64,000 nucleotides of DNA from Calothrix sp. C42_A2020_038. Lineage in GTDB: Bacteria; Cyanobacteriota; Cyanobacteriia; Cyanobacteriales; Nostocaceae. A model generated the notes under the pieces. It searched no databases. It saw nothing but the letters and a program-made list of their open reading frames with translations, and was not told where the DNA came from. Location: positions 1-64,000 of the forward strand of contig JACYLQ010000036.1 in the NCBI GenBank assembly GCA_015272395.1, given 5' to 3'. This document shows positions 36,358 to 44,584 of this stretch, one piece after another. Every line of letters starts with the position of its first letter. The first letter of the stretch is position 1. A program made the translations under genes and the position numbers.

Positions 36358-39072
36358 TTATCTGCCGCTTAATAAAGTAACAGTTAAATTATTCCAAGTT
36401 TTCAGCACAACCTTGAGGTTGTCTGGCAAGTCTTGGCGCGAGGTATCGTTATACTGTAATGTACCGTCTTCTGTGGTCAAAGTATAAGTGATATAATCAG
36501 CGGCGCCGACTTTGGCAGGATAACTGATGTTTTGAAATTGCTGTGCTTGCTGTTTTAATAACTCTTTAAACTGTTTTGTTTGATTTCCCGAAAGTTTAAA
36601 AACTCTACGCTCAGAATCATTTGTATCACCCAGACGAGTTTGAATTATGCGTCCATCTTCGAGTAAAACAGTTTCGTAAGTTCCACCAGCAATACCACCT
36701 GTAGTTACATATCTGAACACTACCCCATAAGTTAATGGTGGTGGTAATTCGCTCGTGGGTATTGGTACGCTTGAGACATCATTTGTAATTCTACTAGCAT
36801 CAGGATTGAGTCTAACTGCAACTTGATTACTTGTATTGCCAACAAAATTGTTAGTGTGGTAGACAAAACGTTCTCTACCAACTACCACTGTAATACGCCA
36901 TCCTTTGACTGCGGAAGAGGAACTTACACTATTACCTAAGCCAAGATTACCATTCTTCCAAGTCACTTGTTCGGCGCCTGTAATGTTTTGGCGGGATACA
37001 GTAACTTTGGCAACCGCGCGTTTTTGGGCATCAGCTAGTACGCTGTCGAGTATTGGTTTGGGTATACTTGCTACAGGTAAATACTCAAATCGATTACTAT
37101 CTTTGTTAACAGCATACACCCAGTTTTGCATACCATTGGATATAGTGACTTGCGTGTCGAAGTTTTTATGAACTGAGTTACTCAACAATTTAATGTCAGT
37201 AATACGAAGTTTTGCTAATTCTTTCTCTCCTGAACGCTTCAAAGCATCCCTTTTTAAAATTTCTGCAAGTCTTTGTAACAACGCTGGAGTTTGGTCTTGA
37301 TTAACAATTTTAGCATCGGCGCTAACTAAATAAGTCCAAGGACTCAAACCACTATCGACTGTAACTGTCCAACCTGGAGTGGGTCGGTACGACCTATCGC
37401 ATATTGGGTTGAAAGTTAAACCACAAGGGTTGGGAAAAGTAGTTTTTTGCGCTTTGGTAATTTTGAATGTGTTTTGTGACCGTCCAGACCATTGAGAAGC
37501 ATCACGTAAAACAGCATCAGCAATATTTCTGGGTACATTTACGCTACTTGTTTGGTTTTGCTTACCACCTTGAACGAGTTTAAGTTGAGAACCGTTTTCG
37601 CTGACATCATATACCCATGCATCACGACTGTTATACGGAAGAACACTAACTTCCCAACCGGACACAGGTATGGGTGTACAAACAGGTCGAGTCGCTGGGT
37701 CATCACAACCAAAGAACCATTGCTTACGTTTATAAGAAACGACATCAAAAGCTTTTTGTGGTAGTTCCGCAGTTTCAGCAGCTTGAGATAAAACAGCGTT
37801 CGTAACAGCTTTTGGTAAACCTTCCACTAACAACTGTAACGAGTTACCGTTTTCATTGCTCAAGTAAACCCAACGGTCTTTTTCGTCACCAACAGTTACC
37901 TTCCATATATATGATGACACTGAACTTGGACAATCTTGACCCGGAGGACAGTAACGACTAGTTTGCCATTTGCCACTGTCAAATCCAATTACTGATAGTT
38001 TTGATATGGGTATTCCTGTACTTCGAGATGTCCGTTGTAAGATTTTATTACTTACAGCTTGTGGTAATTTACTGTTACTAGCGGCTGAGTTTAATCTAAC
38101 TTGAGAACCATCTGGTTTGACATGGTACACCAGGCGCCGTTTTGCAGCTTCAACAGTAACTTTCCATGCCCTTTGAGCAATTTTGGTACAAGCTTCACCA
38201 ATATTTGGTAAACTTAAACAACCATCAACGGTGATTTCTTCACTATCAACAATTTTTAATTCCGAAGTTGATAAACCTGTGTATTGGGCAGCAGCATTTA
38301 AAACCGCGCGTCTAGCTCTAGATGATAAATTTTGACTAGGAGTATTACTAATTTCACTAGCAGCTTGATTTAGTCGAACTACACTACCACTTTCATTTGT
38401 ATGGTAAACCAAAGTTTGGTCTTTAATACCAACAACAACAACACGCCAACCTGGTACTATTGATTGACTACACACTCGGTTTGGTTCAGCAATTTCTAAA
38501 CATCCATCTTTCCAATCACGACGTTCAGATTGTATTATCCTGATTTGTGAAGTTTTTACTCGTAAACGATACGCTGCTGTTGTAACTACAGCATTACGAA
38601 CTCTGGTTGGTAAACTAACCGATGTCCCATTATCAGGATTAGTGCGATTAGCTAAACGTAGAATACGTCCATTATTATTGGTATGGTAAACAAAATTGTT
38701 ACGACCATCCGATGCTATAACTTGCCATCCTGGTACTAAAGCTTGTGTACAAAGCTCACCTGGTTGTGCTAGCTCTAAACAACCATTATTCCAAGTTCTT
38801 TTGCTTGATTCAACAATGCTTATCTTGGATGGTAAAATACCTTGGCGCCGTGATAAGTCTGAAAAAATCGCATTTCTAACAGAAAGAGGCAAATTACTAG
38901 CACTAACTTTGACCGTTGCTTTGGCTTCTGGTATCGAATTATTAATAGGCGCCGCTGTCGCACCATCAATTAAACTAATACTGCTACTAACAGATAAAAT
39001 ACTGCTTAATACTAAAGCGGTAAAAATATGCCGCTGATTCGTGATAGAACTATTTCTGAAATAAGTTTTCAT
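36358..39072 (-). CDS. Secreted protein with eight ~85-residue repeats, unknown function
   Basis: Starts at ATG 39072 with a signal peptide (MKTYFRNSSITNQRHIFTAL, then SSILSVSSSISL and an ATAAP cut site); the frame is open to 39135. About eight repeats of 80-90 residues follow. Each has a helix (for example LPLSVRNAIFSDLSRRQGI), a strand IKIV-type segment, a W-x-(D/N)-GCLEL-x-P-x-x-x-C cysteine pair and GW-x-V with YHTN-x-x-G-x-x-x-RL. The last repeats lose the cysteines. The C-terminal ~130 residues form a different, non-repeated domain. The repeat resembles PepSY-like alpha-beta modules in layout only. Likely extracytoplasmic; I do not know a function. Confidence 0.8.
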   Translation of the reverse strand: MKTYFRNSSITNQRHIFTALVLSSILSVSSSISLIDGATAAPINNSIPEAKATVKVSASNLPLSVRNAIFSDLSRRQGILPSKISIVESSKRTWNNGCLELAQPGELCTQALVPGWQVIASDGRNNFVYHTNNNGRILRLANRTNPDNGTSVSLPTRVRNAVVTTAAYRLRVKTSQIRIIQSERRDWKDGCLEIAEPNRVCSQSIVPGWRVVVVGIKDQTLVYHTNESGSVVRLNQAASEISNTPSQNLSSRARRAVLNAAAQYTGLSTSELKIVDSEEITVDGCLSLPNIGEACTKIAQRAWKVTVEAAKRRLVYHVKPDGSQVRLNSAASNSKLPQAVSNKILQRTSRSTGIPISKLSVIGFDSGKWQTSRYCPPGQDCPSSVSSYIWKVTVGDEKDRWVYLSNENGNSLQLLVEGLPKAVTNAVLSQAAETAELPQKAFDVVSYKRKQWFFGCDDPATRPVCTPIPVSGWEVSVLPYNSRDAWVYDVSENGSQLKLVQGGKQNQTSSVNVPRNIADAVLRDASQWSGRSQNTFKITKAQKTTFPNPCGLTFNPICDRSYRPTPGWTVTVDSGLSPWTYLVSADAKIVNQDQTPALLQRLAEILKRDALKRSGEKELAKLRITDIKLLSNSVHKNFDTQVTISNGMQNWVYAVNKDSNRFEYLPVASIPKPILDSVLADAQKRAVAKVTVSRQNITGAEQVTWKNGNLGLGNSVSSSSAVKGWRITVVVGRERFVYHTNNFVGNTSNQVAVRLNPDASRITNDVSSVPIPTSELPPPLTYGVVFRYVTTGGIAGGTYETVLLEDGRIIQTRLGDTNDSERRVFKLSGNQTKQFKELLKQQAQQFQNISYPAKVGAADYITYTLTTEDGTLQYNDTSRQDLPDNLKVVLKTWNNLTVTLLSGR

Positions 39073-39382
39073 TGCTACGCGATTGAAATAAGTAAATTCG
39101 TTTGCAATCAAATCGTGGTAGATGATGAATTGCAAGCGACAAAAAATTCTTCATACTATGTTTATATTCTTCGGGATAAAACACTAAACTAGTAAATATA
39201 TCGCCCTGGTTATACTAAGATAGACGCAGGCTTGTTCGCCCTTTGTTCCTTAATCTTCACAGAAACTTTACACAAGACGACCAAGCCTAAATACTAGATA
39301 TTTGTATTGATTATATGGATATAGATTCTGAACTTTTCTACGTATTATAAATTACAATTTTATACACAACAATTATACGTAA
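39073..39382. other. Gap without a supported gene
   Basis: 310 bases between two minus-strand genes, AT-rich. It presumably holds the promoter of the eight-repeat protein gene. No repeat family member or RNA motif was seen. Confidence 0.5.
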
Positions 39383-39880
39383 TTAAGCTGTTAAGGAGTG
39401 GGTATTTAATGAAGCTGGTGGAGTATCAAAGCGAATTGTACATGCAGCCCAGTCTTTTAAATCAGGCGCCAGCCATACTAATCGGCGTAAAATGTCATCA
39501 TTAACCCACAAAACGAAAGGGAAGTTAAACTGCTTACGTAACTCATCGCGCATGAGGTTAGTAGATACAATTAACTGATTAATCGAAACGACGAACTCTA
39601 AACCTCTGATCATCAAAGCTTCGGGTTGAGTCGAACCTAAATTTGTAGTAATCGTACTATAGAGCGTGTCAACCGTTGGAGGTAATACAATTTCCTTGAT
39701 ATTTACAGGTGAAAACTCATACAATAGGCTCACCACATCCTGTTGTCGTGCGGTAGAGTTACAACAAGCAATGAGCAGCGAGAAGTCACCGCTTGCTACC
39801 ATTATTGATCTTGCTAAAGTTTTGATTGCAGCAGTTGAGTTAACTGTACTTTCTCGTTGTGATTTAACTATACCAATCAT
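39383..39880 (-). CDS. Stand-alone N-terminal domain of cyanobacterial TPR/STAND-type proteins
   Basis: A 165-residue frame whose sequence matches the start of large cyanobacterial TPR proteins, as I recall them. The landmarks are DFSLLIACCNS, the LPPTVDTLYSTI stretch, EALMIRGLEFV, STNLMRDELRKQFNFPFVLWVNDD and RLVWLAPDLKDWAA. In those proteins this domain is followed by a long linker and TPR repeats. Here the frame stops soon after the domain (NTHSLTA), with no downstream continuation. It is therefore either a truncated gene or a genuine short paralog. The N-terminus (MIGIVKSQREST) and the start codon look acceptable. Function of the domain is unknown. Confidence 0.65.
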   Translation of the reverse strand: MIGIVKSQRESTVNSTAAIKTLARSIMVASGDFSLLIACCNSTARQQDVVSLLYEFSPVNIKEIVLPPTVDTLYSTITTNLGSTQPEALMIRGLEFVVSINQLIVSTNLMRDELRKQFNFPFVLWVNDDILRRLVWLAPDLKDWAACTIRFDTPPASLNTHSLTA

Positions 39881-40031
39881 TTAACACCCTGACACAATTT
39901 GATGCACTACTAGGAAAATATCAGCAAAATTACTCAAACAAATCACCATTAGAGTCGGTATGTGAGTAATTTTGTTGACATCTATTGGGATAACCTTGAG
40001 TAGATTTTATTCACAGTATCCAAATTGAGGG

Positions 40032-40048
40032 TGGGGTGCATGACCCCA
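40032..40048. repeat. Small hairpin TGGGGT..ACCCCA
   Basis: Perfect 6-bp stem with a 5-base loop in the gap upstream of the TPR-domain frame and downstream of the desaturase gene; possibly a terminator of the minus-strand gene upstream (39383-39880 lies on the other side). Confidence 0.4.
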
Positions 40049-40054
40049 CATCAA

Positions 40055-40106
40055 GTATGAGTTGTGAGTTGTGAACTAACTTCTAACTCCTAACTCCTAA
40101 CCTCTA
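40055..40106. repeat. Heptamer repeat cluster
   Basis: TATGAGTTGTGAGTTGTGAA (40057-40076) is followed by CTAACTCCTAACTCCTAACC, the same STRR family as at 6598 and 32427. It overlaps the stop codon of the desaturase-SDR gene. Confidence 0.75.
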
Positions 40107-41336
40107 ACTTTTACTAAAAATGCGGTAGTACAAAGAGGTACAAGCTTCCTTAAGGGGAAAGAATATATAAGTGAGAGGGTTGATAGTGACAATGATGTTA
40201 CGAAAGTCTCGCTTTGCTAAAAATAGTATTGCTTTGGCAACTTGCTGTGCTGACATCACACCATAAGGGTTAAGCTGGCTTTTAAAAGGGCCGAGAATTA
40301 ACTTGCGTATTGTACAAACGTTGTCTAAACGTTTGAGACTGACAATTTCTCCCAAAGCACGTTTACTGAGTTCATAAAGCGGACTCAACGCGGGAGAGAC
40401 TTCAGCTTCGGAAGTGTTAACCCAAATTTCCTTGGTTGCTTTGGCATCTGCGCCCGTTATAGTGGTCATGAATATATCTATTAACCGCAGCGCACTAAAA
40501 GTATTTATTTCATAGGAAGAATTTATTGCTTCTGATGTCCGGGCGCCATATACGTTAATTCCGTGATTGATAATCAAGATATCAACTTTCTGTAAGCTAT
40601 CTTTGAGTGAAGCTTCATTACCTATTTGCCATGAAAGCACTTTTATTCCATCTGATGTGGATATTTGTTCAGGACGAGTTGTGAGTGCTACAACTTTAGC
40701 TTTGTGCTTGACAAGTTCCGCTGTTAACGCTTGACCTAAAGCACCAGATGCACCAGTTATAGCGACTGTTTTGCCTTGCAGCGAGAGTGCTGTCCCAATT
40801 AATTTATCCACCAGAGGAAAAACACCACTATAGTATGCGTTTACATTATCAAAATGATGGCGCCAGTGGTAAGTACGATTTACTAACCACACGGATGGAA
40901 CTTCTTCTAGAGGTCCGGGTAAATGTGTATAGTCAGTATCAATCGTGCCTTGAAAATATCTTACACTTGCACCATAAAGAAAACCCCAAGCATAAACCAC
41001 ACCTAACCAAAACCCTGCTTGATTAACAACAAAAGCTAGTGGTGTGACAACTGCCACAAGTAAACTCGATTCTAAAATATCATGGTATAGCTGTGATTCT
41101 TGGTAAGCTTTAAGGGAGACTATCGAAAAATCTCGCTTATAAGCAGTATGGTGTTTATTGTGCCATTTGGCTAGCCAACGGACTTGATGACACAAAACAT
41201 GATAGCTATCTCTTAACACCTCGGCAAGCAGTAGTGAAAGCAAAGCCCAAATAGTAAATTGAATGCAAGTAAATACTATAATGCCCCAATTGATCTGGAT
41301 TGCTTGTATTGCGTTCAAACGAGTTAATATCTCCAT
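40104..41336 (-). CDS. Bifunctional sterol-desaturase-like / short-chain dehydrogenase protein
   Basis: A 410-residue fusion. The N-terminal half is a membrane di-iron hydroxylase/desaturase: hydrophobic helices plus the histidine clusters HVLCH (47-51), HNKHH and HWRHH. The C-terminal half from about residue 188 is an SDR: GASGALGQAL (nucleotide-binding glycine motif), NHGINVYG, and a degenerate active site with S(E)AE and YELSK carrying the Y-x3-K pair. The order is the same as in cyanobacterial proteins named bifunctional sterol desaturase/SDR. The substrate is unknown; carotenoid or lipid hydroxylation is plausible. ATG 41336 is the start. Confidence 0.85.
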   Translation of the reverse strand: MEILTRLNAIQAIQINWGIIVFTCIQFTIWALLSLLLAEVLRDSYHVLCHQVRWLAKWHNKHHTAYKRDFSIVSLKAYQESQLYHDILESSLLVAVVTPLAFVVNQAGFWLGVVYAWGFLYGASVRYFQGTIDTDYTHLPGPLEEVPSVWLVNRTYHWRHHFDNVNAYYSGVFPLVDKLIGTALSLQGKTVAITGASGALGQALTAELVKHKAKVVALTTRPEQISTSDGIKVLSWQIGNEASLKDSLQKVDILIINHGINVYGARTSEAINSSYEINTFSALRLIDIFMTTITGADAKATKEIWVNTSEAEVSPALSPLYELSKRALGEIVSLKRLDNVCTIRKLILGPFKSQLNPYGVMSAQQVAKAILFLAKRDFRNIIVTINPLTYIFFPLKEACTSLYYRIFSKS

Positions 41337-41586
41337 ATTGCGCTATTGATATCGCTGTTTTTCTTAATCATTCTTAATAATCCAACAAGGACGAGCTTTC
41401 GGTCGAGTTTTGGACAAAACTAAATTATTTTTTCCTCTGTGCTTTGAAAATACAGTAAATATTATGACTTTATAAGAGTTATGGGAAGTTTGAAATATCG
41501 CCATCTGAGTCAGTAGTGATGCAACTTACAAATAAAATATGGGGTCATACCTGTATCATGCTTGGTGAGATTTACAAGAGTAAACA

Positions 41587-42819
41587 ATGATGAGTATTGT
41601 TAAGTGGTGTGTTAATGGCAATGGTAAGCAGCGTTACTTTGCGGCATTGATGGTTTTGAGTTTAGCGGTAACGATGTTTTTTTCTTTACCAACTACCGCA
41701 CAAATGGCTTCTCGCTTACCGAATAGCGAATTACGGGGAGTGTGGCTAACTAATATAGATAGCAATGTGCTGTTTGAAAAGCAACGCTTAAATGATGCTT
41801 TACAGCGTCTTAAAGAATTAAATTTTAATATAGTTTATCCAACGGTGTGGAACTGGGGTTGGACTTTGTATCCAAGTAAAGTTGCCCAAAGAGTTATCGG
41901 ACGCAACCTTGACCCTGAACCAGGATTACAAGGACGAGATATGCTGAAAGAGGTAGTAGAATCTGGACACGCAAAAGGTCTAAAGGTAATACCCTGGTTT
42001 GAGTTTGGATTTATGGCGCCTGCTGACTCACAATTAGCTAAACGACATCCGACTTGGCTTACTAGTCGCAGTGACGGAACCAAAATTGTCAAAGAAGGCA
42101 CCCATGACCGAGTATGGTTAAATCCATTTCGTCCTGATGTCCAACAGTTCATGCTAGATTTAATCGTAGAAATAGTTAAAAACTATGATATAGATGGTAT
42201 TCAATTTGACGACCATTTTGGTTTACCCTCAGAACTTGGGTATGATTCCTATACTGTAGCGTTATATCAGAAAGAGAATCGCGGTAAGTTACCTCCAAAA
42301 AATCCTCAAGACCCAGAATGGTTACGTTGGCGTACCAATAAAATTACAAACTACATGAAGCGGGTATTTACTGCGATCAAAGCTGCCAAAAAAAATTGCT
42401 TAGTTTCAGTATCGCCAAATCCACAACGGTTTTCCTATGACTTTTTCTTAGCAGACTGGCAACGTTGGGAACGAATGGGACTCATTGAAGAGCTTGTCCT
42501 GCAAATATATCGCAATGATTTGAAAGTATTTAACAGCGAATTAGACCGTCCAGAAGTAAAAACCGCGCGAAGCCATATCCCCGTTAGCGTAGGTATCATT
42601 AGTGGTTTGAAGAATAAATATGTTCCGATGCAACAGATTCAAACACAAGTGCAAAATGCGCGCGAACGTAAATTTGCAGGTGTCTCATTCTTCTTCTACG
42701 AAACCCTATGGAATATGAGTAACGAACCAATACAGCAGCGTCAAGCAAGTTTAAAAAGCATGTTTCCAACACCAGCAACATACCCAAATTTACTACAAGG
42801 GTGGAAAGGCAGTAGATAA
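41587..42819 (+). CDS. Family 10-like glycosidase (GHL10/UPF0748)
   Basis: A 410-residue secreted protein. The N-terminus has a hydrophobic signal (YFAALMVLSLAVTMFFSLPTTAQ), then a TIM-barrel domain opening with LRGVWLTNIDSNVLF and the motif NFNIVYPTVWNWGWTLYPS. The acidic catalytic candidates lie in VIPWFEFGFMAP and YDIDGIQFDDHFGLP; GISFFFYETLWN closes the barrel. The GHL10 family is predicted to cleave glycans, and some members act on peptidoglycan or cyanobacterial sheath material. The substrate is not known. The signal length suggests export to the periplasm or surface. A terminator-like hairpin (42854-42880) follows. Confidence 0.9.
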   Translation: MMSIVKWCVNGNGKQRYFAALMVLSLAVTMFFSLPTTAQMASRLPNSELRGVWLTNIDSNVLFEKQRLNDALQRLKELNFNIVYPTVWNWGWTLYPSKVAQRVIGRNLDPEPGLQGRDMLKEVVESGHAKGLKVIPWFEFGFMAPADSQLAKRHPTWLTSRSDGTKIVKEGTHDRVWLNPFRPDVQQFMLDLIVEIVKNYDIDGIQFDDHFGLPSELGYDSYTVALYQKENRGKLPPKNPQDPEWLRWRTNKITNYMKRVFTAIKAAKKNCLVSVSPNPQRFSYDFFLADWQRWERMGLIEELVLQIYRNDLKVFNSELDRPEVKTARSHIPVSVGIISGLKNKYVPMQQIQTQVQNARERKFAGVSFFFYETLWNMSNEPIQQRQASLKSMFPTPATYPNLLQGWKGSR

Positions 42820-42853
42820 TAGTTAATTTTCAGTATTGAGGTCAATTCCCCAA

Positions 42854-42880
42854 CCCCCCTTATTCAAGAGGGGGCTTTTT
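42854..42880 (+). terminator. Terminator after the glycosidase gene
   Basis: A C-rich arm CCCCCTT pairs with AAGAGGGGG (about 42855-42874), followed by CTTTTTAA. Good rho-independent layout, 35 bases after the stop codon. Confidence 0.75.
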
Positions 42881-42968
42881 AAGAGAAGTCCTAGTGTAAT
42901 GTGGTACAGAATTAGCTAATCTTAAAACAGCTTTCGAGGCATATTAAAGTTAAAATCAATAAAAACTT

Positions 42969-43862
42969 ATGTCAGAAAATAAGGAAATCAAACGGGTGCT
43001 TCCAATCACGAAGCCGAAACAGAACACAGACACTATCACAAATGCAGAATCTACTGAAAAAGATGCTGAACAGTCAAATTCTGGATTATTTCAAGCGATA
43101 GGTATTATTTCGGGTGTAGTAGATTTCCCGGAAGATCACAAATCTGCCACTATTACAATCAATGGTAATAAATACCCATTGTTGTATATTGCTAGTAATA
43201 AAGGGTTAAGAGCTTTTGATGCACTTAAAAAGAATATACAAGCAAATGGCAACCATCAACGATTAATAGTCTACCCAAGAGTAACTCATTTTCCAAGACG
43301 CGACGAACCCCATCAAATTGCATTTCAACTTGTGGCATTTGATTCAGGTAACAACTCAGGAATGTGTCAGGAGTTGAAGGAATTTGAATTTAAGCTAAGT
43401 GGAATTTGGCAATTTATTCCAGTCTGCCAAGTTCCTTGTATTTCTATCTTCAAAAACTTCACAACAGATCGATTGGAGTTCGTGAAAAAATCAGATGTTG
43501 GTAAACGGGTTAAATACATGAAAGCAAGTCACATTCCTTTATTTTGGAGGGATGCACCTGTACCACCATTTCGATTTAATCCCAAAATACCTAAAGAACA
43601 ACAGAGACGACCATACTTTGTTTCTATAATTGCTAAATTCCTTCCTCAAAAGAATGTATTTGGATTTGAGTTACTCAAGGAAATGCCCCAAGAAGAGTTA
43701 CCCAAATTTTTTAAAGCTAGTAAGAAAATGAAAGCTGAAGCTCTTTCATTACGTAAAGGAGAATCTGCACCCAAAAAAGATTCAAATCCACAAAACACTG
43801 AGCAGACTAATAAGCTTACCATGCCCCAAAAACGTGCCGCCGACTCTAACGAAAAAAATTAG
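42969..43862 (+). CDS. Hypothetical protein (297 aa), cyanobacterial type
   Basis: I do not recognise a named family. After a polar N-terminus (about 1-40), the sequence has a beta-rich stretch: LFQAIGIISGVVDFPEDHKSA, ITINGNKYPLLYIASNKG, RLIVYPRVTHFPRRDEPHQIAFQLVAF. This looks like an OB-fold or similar small barrel with a conserved HFPRR turn. A second part, ELKEFEFKLSGIWQFIPVCQVPCISIFKNF, looks repeated in style. The C-terminus is a basic, disordered tail. A nucleic-acid-binding role is conceivable from charge and fold pattern, but not shown. ATG 42969 is the only good start. It stands alone between the glycosidase and marR. Confidence 0.7.
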   Translation: MSENKEIKRVLPITKPKQNTDTITNAESTEKDAEQSNSGLFQAIGIISGVVDFPEDHKSATITINGNKYPLLYIASNKGLRAFDALKKNIQANGNHQRLIVYPRVTHFPRRDEPHQIAFQLVAFDSGNNSGMCQELKEFEFKLSGIWQFIPVCQVPCISIFKNFTTDRLEFVKKSDVGKRVKYMKASHIPLFWRDAPVPPFRFNPKIPKEQQRRPYFVSIIAKFLPQKNVFGFELLKEMPQEELPKFFKASKKMKAEALSLRKGESAPKKDSNPQNTEQTNKLTMPQKRAADSNEKN

Positions 43863-43891
43863 GAGTATCCCTTCAGTAATTATGTTATGAT

Positions 43892-43905
43892 AATATTACG
43901 TATGC
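43892..43905. promoter_or_regulatory. Candidate MarR operator upstream of marR
   Basis: AATATTACGTATGC ends 14 bases before ATG 43919. The same word with one change (AATATTACGTATAC) occurs at 44485-44498, before the first MFS gene. Shared, palindrome-like words next to a MarR gene and its linked transporter are typical operator positions. Confidence 0.5.
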
Positions 43906-43918
43906 TAAATAATCCAAT

Positions 43919-44386
43919 ATGGTAACGACATCTGGTAGTGGGCAAGTAGTTGCATCGTGGCAACAGGTATTGGCGCCGCATGGTCTTGGTTATAGAATCA
44001 AACTGCTTTCGCAACTTTTAACGCGGAAGTTCACCGAAAAGTTGGAACCTTACGGACTCACTCCTTTCCATTGGTTAGTACTATGTTGTTTATGGCAGGA
44101 AGATGGTTTGCCAACTTCTTGCATTGGGGATAAGTTACAACAGGTTGGTGGGACTTTGACAGGTGTACTTGACCGAATGGAAGAGCGTGGTTTAGTTCGG
44201 CGGGAACGCGATCCAAAAGACCGTCGCATCTGGCGCATTTGGTTAACTGATGCAGGAAGGGAGTTTGAAACGATTTTACCTCCTATAGGAGTTGAGCTAC
44301 GCGAGCAAGCAATGCAAGGTATTTCTCCTGATGAACGCGAGATTTTTTCACAAATACTCAATAAAGCCATAGCAAATCTATCTTAG
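43919..44386 (+). CDS. MarR family transcriptional regulator
   Basis: A 155-residue winged-helix repressor. The N-terminal dimerisation helix (GYRIKLLSQLLTRKFTEKLEPYGLT) precedes the wHTH core with PTSCIGDKLQQVGGTLTGVLDRMEERGLVRRERDPKDRRIWRIWLTDAG (in part), where RERDPKDRR is the characteristic MarR wing. ATG 43919 is the start. It is followed about 200 bases later by two MFS efflux genes on the same strand. By analogy with emrRAB-like loci it probably represses them and itself; the duplicated AATATTACGTAT motif supports that. Confidence 0.92.
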   Translation: MVTTSGSGQVVASWQQVLAPHGLGYRIKLLSQLLTRKFTEKLEPYGLTPFHWLVLCCLWQEDGLPTSCIGDKLQQVGGTLTGVLDRMEERGLVRRERDPKDRRIWRIWLTDAGREFETILPPIGVELREQAMQGISPDEREIFSQILNKAIANLS

Positions 44387-44484
44387 TGTGCTTTTGCGTA
44401 AATCCTCTAGGCATATGAATTCAAGCCAGGTGTACAGTAAGTTCTCCTGATTGGGTGAGGTGAACACTAAGATTTTTATGTAAA

Positions 44485-44498
44485 AATATTACGTATAC
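44485..44498. promoter_or_regulatory. Candidate MarR operator upstream of the MFS genes
   Basis: AATATTACGTATAC, matching 13 of 14 bases of 43892-43905. It lies 87 bases before the presumed start of the first MFS gene, in an AT-rich promoter-like stretch. Confidence 0.5.
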
Positions 44499-44584
44499 AA
44501 AATTATTTAAATAAAGAATTATATTTATTTAAAAATACATTTATTAGGCTAAATAAAAGAGTTCCAATTAAATAATTTTATTTT

